From positions 1 to 30,726 of the forward strand of contig NZ_MUXU01000029.1 of assembly GCF_002014985.1 (NCBI RefSeq): a stretch of DNA of 30,726 bases, read 5' to 3'. This stretch comes from Moraxella caviae. GTDB lineage: Bacteria; Pseudomonadota; Gammaproteobacteria; Pseudomonadales; Moraxellaceae. Made by a program: the position numbers and the translations under genes. The notes under the pieces were generated by a model. That model searched no databases. It was given only the letters and a program-made list of their open reading frames with translations, and was not told the origin of the DNA. Positions 24,710 to 30,726 of this stretch are shown piece after piece. How positions within the stretch are numbered: position 1 is the stretch's first letter; every line of letters starts with the position of its first letter.

Positions 24710-26431
24710 GCTATAATTCCTTGATGATGAATGCCGCTTGCAATAACCTTTATATAAAGCACACGCCATAGCAACCGCTTGCTCATGCTCCCATTTTTCT
24801 AGCGCAGCTGGATTGCAAGCCTGCTTGATTGCTTGTGCAACCAGCACATAAGGGATATTACGAACTTTTCCTGCGTGCGCAGGCTCTACAATGCACGGCA
24901 ATACTTGAGCAACCACTTGTTTGCGCAAATTATCCGCAATGCGACTGCCATAACAAACTTCTGCAATGCGATGCGGCACTGGCGCACCGATGCCCGACTT
25001 ACGAACATTGTCTTTGGCATCGTAATATCCTTGATACCATAAAAAATCTTCCTGCCAAGCGTTCAATGCGTGCAAATAATCGTCTGCCAGCATTTGCTGA
25101 TAATACGTTACCGCTGCACGCCCCGACGTCGCCGCTTCTATCACAATGATGGAAATTTGCTCATTGCCCGCCAAGCGACTGTCTGCAATGCGATAGCCCG
25201 CCATCTTTTTTGATAATGCTTCGGCAAAAGAAGCGCCAATGTCTTTATGGTGCAGCACAGCAAGTGTGGTTTGCTGGTTTAAATCATTACTCAAACCATC
25301 GTCATTGTCATCAGGCAAATCATCGTCTGCATCTTCACCGCCAAACAAATCTCCCAAACTCATTTGCGGATCAAACACCAACACCGCATCTTCTGACGCA
25401 GCAACAATCTCATCTACCGTCTGCTTAATATCCAAGCAATGCTCTTGCATGGGCTGCATGACCACACCAGCAGACGCCGCCCAAGCCACAACCGCCTGCC
25501 CTGCTTTTTCTTGACCTTGATGTCTAATAAGCCATGATAAGGCAGCGTGCGCTTTTTCGGTAACTACCGAACCTACACCAGCACCCTGCGCACCATCAAG
25601 AAACTTCCCACGAAAGGTAAATCCATCATTATCGTTGGCAGAAATCAGCTTGGCGTTGTTATTGCTTCTTAAAATATTTTTCGGGTGCTTATTTGCCAAA
25701 GGCTGCTCTTCGCCTGTGGCATAACACAGACCAAAATCCGCTTCTTGATTGCCATAAAACTGCTGCCAAGACTCAATCAGCGTATCATCTTCCCAAGTGT
25801 TGCCGCTGTCTGCATCGTACAAATCTGCACTGACGACCTGCCACGCAACAAGCGCAGACGTTTGATTGATATAGCCTTTAGAATTATCTTTTGGTAAAAC
25901 TGTAAAAATATCCGCAGGTGGTTCTACTTCGCTGGCAGACGCTGGGCGTAGCAGTTTGCCATTATCATCGGTTTTTAATACGCCTGCCGCAATCAAATCT
26001 TGGGTAAGTGTGCCACGATTGACATAGTTTAGCACCGCTTTGGCTTTCGGGTGCGCAAATTCACTATGACACCATGATGTCAACAAGGCATGATAATCTG
26101 CAAATTTATCCGCCAAACTTCTTTCATCGTCAAACTGCGCCAAATCTTTGGCAATATATTGCAATTTGTCTTGCAAAGGATGCGCTTGAGTGCCACTTGT
26201 GCGGTTGGCAGAATCATTGGTTGCAGGCAAGGTGATTTGCTTGGCGACCGCCTTGTCGTTCGCACGAAAAAACGCTGCGCCTAAAAACTTGCCCTGCTCG
26301 CTGATTTTGACAATAATATGCGCATTTTGACTGATGTGATAATAAGGCGTGAGCGCTGAATCGGCAAGCTGAGCATCGGCATTATTGGCGATTTGATCAT
26401 AAGTACGATAAAGGTTGGTTAGCCAGCTCAT
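24296..26431 (-). CDS. cas8c: Cascade large subunit Cas8c (Csd1)
   Basis: Large subunit that recognises the PAM and recruits Cas3. The 711-residue protein starts MSWLTNLYRTYDQIANN, the typical Csd1 N-terminus, and has ALSWLIRHQGQEKAGQAVVAWA and FVAGENRLTTAERYMQQFANRPFDTWRNIRLALDPYI, both characteristic of Csd1. An acidic insert (EDADDDLPDDNDDGLSND, near residue 375) is low complexity and makes the protein longer than many homologues. Its ATG overlaps the cas5 stop codon by 4 bp (ATGA), indicating translational coupling. The C-terminal part contains an internal start for a predicted Cas11c. Confidence 0.95.
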   Translation of the reverse strand: MSWLTNLYRTYDQIANNADAQLADSALTPYYHISQNAHIIVKISEQGKFLGAAFFRANDKAVAKQITLPATNDSANRTSGTQAHPLQDKLQYIAKDLAQFDDERSLADKFADYHALLTSWCHSEFAHPKAKAVLNYVNRGTLTQDLIAAGVLKTDDNGKLLRPASASEVEPPADIFTVLPKDNSKGYINQTSALVAWQVVSADLYDADSGNTWEDDTLIESWQQFYGNQEADFGLCYATGEEQPLANKHPKNILRSNNNAKLISANDNDGFTFRGKFLDGAQGAGVGSVVTEKAHAALSWLIRHQGQEKAGQAVVAWAASAGVVMQPMQEHCLDIKQTVDEIVAASEDAVLVFDPQMSLGDLFGGEDADDDLPDDNDDGLSNDLNQQTTLAVLHHKDIGASFAEALSKKMAGYRIADSRLAGNEQISIIVIEAATSGRAAVTYYQQMLADDYLHALNAWQEDFLWYQGYYDAKDNVRKSGIGAPVPHRIAEVCYGSRIADNLRKQVVAQVLPCIVEPAHAGKVRNIPYVLVAQAIKQACNPAALEKWEHEQAVAMACALYKGYCKRHSSSRNYSMALDVTYTGRDYLYGRLLAVAEDIESLALFVAGENRLTTAERYMQQFANRPFDTWRNIRLALDPYIKRLNHARPQRLHKREALMNEIFSLFAIADFNDNSPLSGEFLLGYHSQKYAFYLADLANKSKQNQENTTQVA

Positions 26432-27180
26432 GCGCCAATCTCCAACTGCCGATACAAATCGTCTGCGCTTTGCAAGGACTCGCCCAAAGAAAAATGTCCG
26501 TCCGTCATTTCACGCACAAATCGGCTTGGCAGACCATTAGCACGATCTTTGTCCAAATCACCTGTCGGCTGTATAAATTCAATCACGCCATGCTGCATGG
26601 TAATGCGACTAAAACGACTGTGCAGCTCGTCTCGCCCCAGCTCATCAGGATAAGCAAAAGAATGAAACATCAGCCCGAAATCCACGCGGTCAATGTCATC
26701 ATAAAAGCCTGAATGCGAGCCAAACTCACACGGCTCAACATAGCCTTGACATTCTCTAGTACCTAAAAATATATCTTGACGACCACCACGCTCTAAAGCA
26801 CGCTGCATAATGGCGCTGTGCTTGGCAAGATTGCGATCGGCTTTAAGGTCTGGTCGGTTTAAATTCCATTCAAAATGCGCACTGACTTCATACGCCACAT
26901 CGTTTAGGTAGGTATAATAGGCAAGATCATTGCCGCTTTTGTGGTATTTGATAGGCTTTACACCTTTGCACTCGGTGCGAATTGGGTTTAGAATACGAAC
27001 CTTATCAATATGCCAGATAAATGTCGGCTTCCAATAAATGCTACGACACACGCCTTTTAGGGCTTCATAGGTGGGAACATGGTAAGTGGTTTTCTCGCCA
27101 CCAATTTTAGTGACAGGGTCGGTAAACAGTGCATTGCGCCCTGTTAGCAGGAATGTCATAGTGTTGGCTGGCAATGACAT
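26428..27180 (-). CDS. cas5c: Cas5c (Cas5d) crRNA-processing endonuclease
   Basis: In type I-C, which lacks Cas6, Cas5c cleaves the repeat at the base of its hairpin and then caps the crRNA 5' handle in Cascade. The 250 residues contain GRNALFTDPVTKIGGEKTTYHVPTYEALKG and IYWKPTFIWHIDKVRILNPIRTE, both family signatures. By alignment to Bacillus halodurans Cas5d, the catalytic residues correspond to Tyr49 (SIYWKP), Lys120 and His121 (AKHSAIMQRALERGGRQDIFLG), all present. It is first in the cas series. AAGGA precedes the ATG. No cas3 lies upstream, where it usually is. Confidence 0.95.
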   Translation of the reverse strand: MSLPANTMTFLLTGRNALFTDPVTKIGGEKTTYHVPTYEALKGVCRSIYWKPTFIWHIDKVRILNPIRTECKGVKPIKYHKSGNDLAYYTYLNDVAYEVSAHFEWNLNRPDLKADRNLAKHSAIMQRALERGGRQDIFLGTRECQGYVEPCEFGSHSGFYDDIDRVDFGLMFHSFAYPDELGRDELHSRFSRITMQHGVIEFIQPTGDLDKDRANGLPSRFVREMTDGHFSLGESLQSADDLYRQLEIGA

Positions 27181-27252
27181 GGCGATCCTTATTACCCTAA
27201 AACAATTCTAATGACGGCAAAACAAGATTTTCAAACCTATGCTTTTTGGATA

Positions 27253-27281
27253 AAAATACTGTATAATTCACAAAAAGTCAA
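27253..27281 (-). promoter_or_regulatory. Candidate cas operon promoter
   Basis: On the minus strand TTGACT (27281-27276), a 17-bp spacer and TATTTT (27258-27253) precede cas5 by about 75 bp. Confidence 0.55.
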
Positions 27282-27493
27282 TACTTACTTTGCAAAAAAA
27301 TAAGTGCGAACCTTAAGCACACATAAAATCCCTGGCAGGTTCGCAGAATTATTTAACAACTTGATTTTAAACAGGTTTGGTTGTAGAATCATAACCTAAT
27401 GCTGTGCAATGCAGCATTAAAAAGTTTTGCTACCGCCCATTCGCAGAATTGGTAAATTTTTATCAATAAAATGAATGGGTTAAGTAGCAGGCT
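27282..27493 (+). promoter_or_regulatory. CRISPR leader with array promoter
   Basis: Noncoding AT-rich leader. TTGATT (27361-27366), a 17-bp spacer and TAGAAT (27384-27389) make a plausible array promoter about 105 bp before repeat 1. Other structure: a hairpin AATGCTG/CAGCATT (27398-27418); the word TTCGCAGAATT twice, exactly 100 bp apart (27340 and 27440); and an interrupted inverted repeat, TGCTAC-CCCATT (27428-27441) against AATGGG-GTAGCA (27474-27489), ending 5 bp before the array. The leader side is called from repeat orientation, proximity to cas genes and decay at the other end. Confidence 0.7.
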
Positions 27494-30211
27494 TCTCACA
27501 CCTTCGGGTGTGAGAGAAACTGCACGCTTTTTCATTTTTATTTCGTATAATGCCTCTCATTCTCACACCTTCGGGTGTGAGAGAAACTGCACGTGAGCTG
27601 ATTGGCAATCAACTGGTAGAAGCCAACTCTCACACCTTCGGGTGTGAGAGAAACTGCACTCTCACCCAATCGAATACACGCTTCCTGAAGGCTCTCACAC
27701 CTTCGGGTGTGAGAGAAACTGCACCTTTAAGTTTTCTTGTGTAAGCGGTTGCAAAAATTTCTCACACCTTCGGGTGTGAGAGAAACTGCACTGTGTCTTG
27801 GGTAAATTTTTCATAGGTGGCAAGTCTCACACCTTCGGGTGTGAGAGAAACTGCACAATCGTCAAATCGCCATCATTGACAAATCTCACACCTTCGGGTG
27901 TGAGTGAATTGAAACAAACAGTCGCCAACCTTGACGACCTGCAACATAGTCTCACACCTTCGGGTGTGAGTGAATTGAAACTTGGCGACTGTTGCGCCGA
28001 CAACCTGAAAAAACTCTCACACCTTCGGGTGTGAGTGAATTGAAACATCTTCAAAAAGTCCGTCTGCCACAAACCATAGGCTCTCACACCTTCGGGTGTG
28101 AGTGAATTGAAACAACTACTCTGGCACACGCGCAAGAGACCGCCACTCTCACACCTTCGGGTGTGAGTGAATTGAAACAAAATGCCCAATCTTAGCACTC
28201 AAAGCCGACAACTCTCACACCTTCGGGTGTGAGTGAATTGAAACCGTGTGATGAGCATCAGCCAAAATGACGATGCCACTCTCACACCTTCGGGTGTGAG
28301 TGAATTGAAACGGATTATTATCCGCCCACAAAGTCTGCGTGATGCTCTCACACCTTCGGGTGTGAGTGAATTGAAACAACCGTAACAGGGCGGCTAAAAT
28401 GCCAAACAGCTCTCACACCTTCGGGTGTGAGTGAATTGAAACTAACAGCAGTGGAGTACCATACGGTTCTTCACCAACTCTCACACCTTCGGGTGTGAGT
28501 GAATTGAAACACTCCCATGACTGAAAAGCTACGACCAGCAATTTTCTCACACCTTCGGGTGTGAGTGAATTGAAACCGCTGTCAATCTGATAATTGCCCA
28601 CTTGCACCTCTCACACCTTCGGGTGTGAGTGAATTGAAACGGCATGATGATTGAATGGGCGTTTGCCAAAGGTCTCACACCTTCGGGTGTGAGTGAATTG
28701 AAACACGCTGGCACGACTGCGCCTACTGCCAATCTAACTCTCACACCTTCGGGTGTGAGTGAATTGAAACACCTGCGCCTGCATTGGTTTGTTTTGTGCG
28801 TTTTTCTCACACCTTCGGGTGTGAGTGAATTGAAACCTACAAATCGCATTGATGTCGCCAATCAGTACATCTCACACCTTCGGGTGTGAGTGAATTGAAA
28901 CACGCAGTGCGCCCAATGAGTTTTTGCGCACTTGTTTCTCACACCTTCGGGTGTGAGTGAATTGAAACAATTATTCGGAAAGTTTTGGGGCACGTAACAA
29001 TTCTCACACCTTCGGGTGTGAGTGAATTGAAACACGATATATCATTTAATCGCCAAGTGTTCGAATTCTCACACCTTCGGGTGTGAGTGAATTGAAACTC
29101 ACGTCCTACACCGTGCAAGTTGTTGTTAGTGTTCTCTCACACCTTCGGGTGTGAGTGAATTGAAACCTTATGCTGATGGGCATTTTATTAGCGATATTCA
29201 TCTCACACCTTCGGGTGTGAGTGAATTGAAACTATGCAAACTTTCAGCAGTTTCAGTCATAAAAGGTCTCACACCTTCGGGTGTGAGTGAATTGAAACCT
29301 CGCAATCCCTTGATATACAAGGCTTTGACGATCTCACACCTTCGGGTGTGAGTGAATTGAAACAAATATCTGTACCGAGCAGGCGCAAAAGATGACAATC
29401 TCACACCTTCGGGTGTGAGTGAATTGAAACGTAAACGGTTTAGCACGTCCACCGCCGAACCTATCTCACACCTTCGGGTGTGAGTGAATTGAAACGATGT
29501 ACCGTCTGAACCTGCACCGTTAAACGTTCTCACACCTTTGGGTGTGAGTGAATTGAAACACCTGCGCCACAGATGATTGAAGTTTTGGATTATCTCACAC
29601 CTTCGGGTGTGAGTGAATTGAAACGGATTATATACAGTATGGCGGCACCTGCTCATCTCTCTTAGGTGTGAGAGAATTGAAACGTTTTTTCACAGCCCTG
29701 CAACGGGACAATATGGCTCACACCTTCGGGTGTGAGTGAATTGAAACGCAACCGAGATTACAGTATAATATACACATTAAATCTCTCACGCCCTTACAAG
29801 TGAAAGATTTCGAGCACGGTGATACTTATAGCGATGGTATTGCCACCATTCTCATGCTTTCGGGTGTGAGTGAATTGAAACCAATCTTAATCAGTGTACA
29901 GATTGGCTGTTGTATTCTCACACCTTTGGGTGTGAGTGAATTGAAACAATCATAATGCTAGCGCCAATATTTGGACGCACATCTCACACCTTCGGGTGTG
30001 AGTGAATTGAAACCTAGCGGTTTTTGATGGTCGTTATCTGCGCCAATTCTCACACCTTCGAGTGTGAGTGAATTGAAACGCCAGCTGCCATCGTCTTTGC
30101 ACCATTCCACCAATCTCACACCTTTAGGTGTGAGTGAATTGAAACAATCATAATGCTAGCGCCAATATTTGGACGCACATCTCACACCTTCGGGTGTGAG
30201 TGAATTTAAAA
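27494..30211 (+). CRISPR. Type I-C CRISPR array, 42 repeat units, two repeat variants
   Basis: Counting the nearly invariant preceding T, repeats are 32 bp: a perfect 8-bp stem CTCACACC/GGTGTGAG with a TTCG loop, then an 11-nt 3' tag. Units 1-6 (27494-27856) end in AGAAACTGCAC; units 7 onward end in TGAATTGAAAC, the usual ATTGAAAC end of type I-C. Spacers are mostly 32-36 nt; the one between units 6 and 7 is 27 nt. Units 7-31 are identical. Units 32, 37, 38, 40 and 41 have loop or stem changes, 34 and 36 (about 29653 and 29785) are badly decayed, and unit 42 has a broken 3' end. Decay at the right agrees with the leader at the left. Confidence 0.98.
29948..30180 (+). repeat. Duplicated CRISPR spacer
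   Basis: The 35 bases at 29948-29982 and 30146-30180 are identical. The repeats before each copy differ in the loop (TTTG and TTTA), so each copy has since accumulated change. Confidence 0.95.
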
Positions 30212-30726
30212 ACTAAGGCTGTATTAGAATAACAACCATACTATGCTAGCACAGCCCTATAAAAAATTGTGCAGATTTTCCCAAGTTTAACAGTCTGCAA
30301 CCCCTATTCTTGCTGAGTGATTGTATTCGTTTAACGCCAGTTTACCATCCATAAACTTGTCCTAGTTACCTATATTGGCTCATTTAAGCACACTGCAAAG
30401 GCTGCAATCAAGAATACAAACCACAAATCAAGACACCTACTGCATCGCACAGCATACTCAACAGCCTTACATTATCAATAGAAGCTTTTAAATAATGGTG
30501 TTTTGATTGACAAACTTATCACAACAGACTTCTAACATTTCATTCTTTAAATACTTAGCATTGCTCAAATTTTGGAATAAAAAATCTTTATAAAGCATAT
30601 CACAAACAAAAATAGCCCGAAGTATGTGTATCGGGCTATTTTTTATATCACTTGCTGATATAAATTTAGGGGCTGTCCTAGATAACTAGAACAAATACTC
30701 CCTAACTAATTGTTTTAAAATGGAAA
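30212..30726. other. Noncoding region beyond the array with IS-end-like sequences
   Basis: No convincing gene. GGCTGTATTAG (30217-30227) and the reverse complement of GGCTGTGCTAG (30246-30256) form a 40-bp inverted pair 5 bp after the last repeat. A third copy, GGCTGTCCTAG (30671-30681), starts a stretch that continues to the window edge and looks like the terminal inverted repeat of an insertion sequence; its transposase would lie outside. A 36-codon open frame on the minus strand (30488-30598, MLYKDFLFQNLSNAKYL...) is unrecognised and may be a remnant. Confidence 0.45.
30607..30645. terminator. Strong bidirectional terminator
   Basis: ATAGCCCGA and TCGGGCTAT form a stem with a 10-nt loop, flanked by A and T runs on both sides, so it can work on either strand. 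It could end array read-through. Confidence 0.85.

Noticed and set aside
17764..28273. 17-nt match between the spacer after unit 12 (28257-28273) and the GTPase gene (17764-17780), suggesting self-targeting
   Set aside because: The match is in the middle of the spacer and stops at both sides; the PAM-proximal seed (28245-28252) does not match, so targeting is not expected.
27550..29656. Several open frames across the CRISPR array with repeated SHPKV or LTPSGVSELK peptides
   Set aside because: They are translations of the repeats themselves, not genes.
27494..30211. Array read on the opposite strand with the leader on the right
   Set aside because: The ATTGAAAC end, the degenerate units at the right, and the cas genes and promoter at the left all place the leader on the left.

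Overview
The window looks like a chromosome segment from a Moraxella-type gammaproteobacterium (Moraxellaceae). This rests on protein character, moderate to low GC, AT-rich intergenic DNA, and the assimilatory sulfite reductase / DUF934 / CysH / CysG cluster; no rRNA marker is present, so the genus is an inference.

Layout. 1-3.1 kb (+): PEP synthase regulatory kinase/phosphorylase (ppsR), a small DUF4377-like lipoprotein, and soluble transhydrogenase (sthA). 3.2-4.3 kb (-): an MscS channel with a charged coiled N-terminus, with a 9-bp tandem repeat upstream. 4.7-9.2 kb (-): sulfur assimilation block transcribed cysI, DUF934, cysH, cysG, in which CysG makes the siroheme used by CysI. 9.6-10.8 kb (-): META/DUF4377-like lipoprotein. 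11.3-11.9 kb (+): TetR regulator with a visible promoter and operator. 12.0-13.7 kb (-): AlaA-type aminotransferase with an N-terminal XRE helix-turn-helix. 14.1-14.6 kb (+): msrB. 14.8-15.0 kb (+): tRNA-Val(TAC) and tRNA-Asp(GTC). 15.3-18.4 kb (+): rimO and a DUF3482-type GTPase. 18.5-19.7 kb (-): a second MscS channel. 20.2-21.1 kb (+): LysO-type exporter.

21.2-30.2 kb holds a type I-C CRISPR-Cas locus: cas5c-cas8c-cas7-cas4-cas1-cas2 on the minus strand, a leader with divergent promoters, and an array of 42 repeat units read on the plus strand. cas3 is not in the window. Cas5c keeps the Tyr/Lys/His processing residues, Cas4-Cas1-Cas2 look intact, and cas8c carries a good internal start for a small Cas11c subunit.

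The most interesting signal is inside the array. The six leader-proximal (newest) repeats keep the same hairpin as the rest but end in AGAAACTGCAC instead of TGAATTGAAAC. The spacer at the switch point is 5-6 nt shorter than its neighbours. Both facts fit one event: a net 5-nt deletion in the then-first repeat, after which later integrations, measuring a fixed repeat length, drew 5 nt of the old first spacer (TGCAC) into every new repeat. The array therefore seems to record a repeat mutation, its spread through five later acquisitions, and a change in the crRNA 5' handle, in a locus with no adjacent cas3. The old end of the array is degenerate, has a duplicated spacer, and runs into sequences resembling insertion-sequence ends at the edge of the window.
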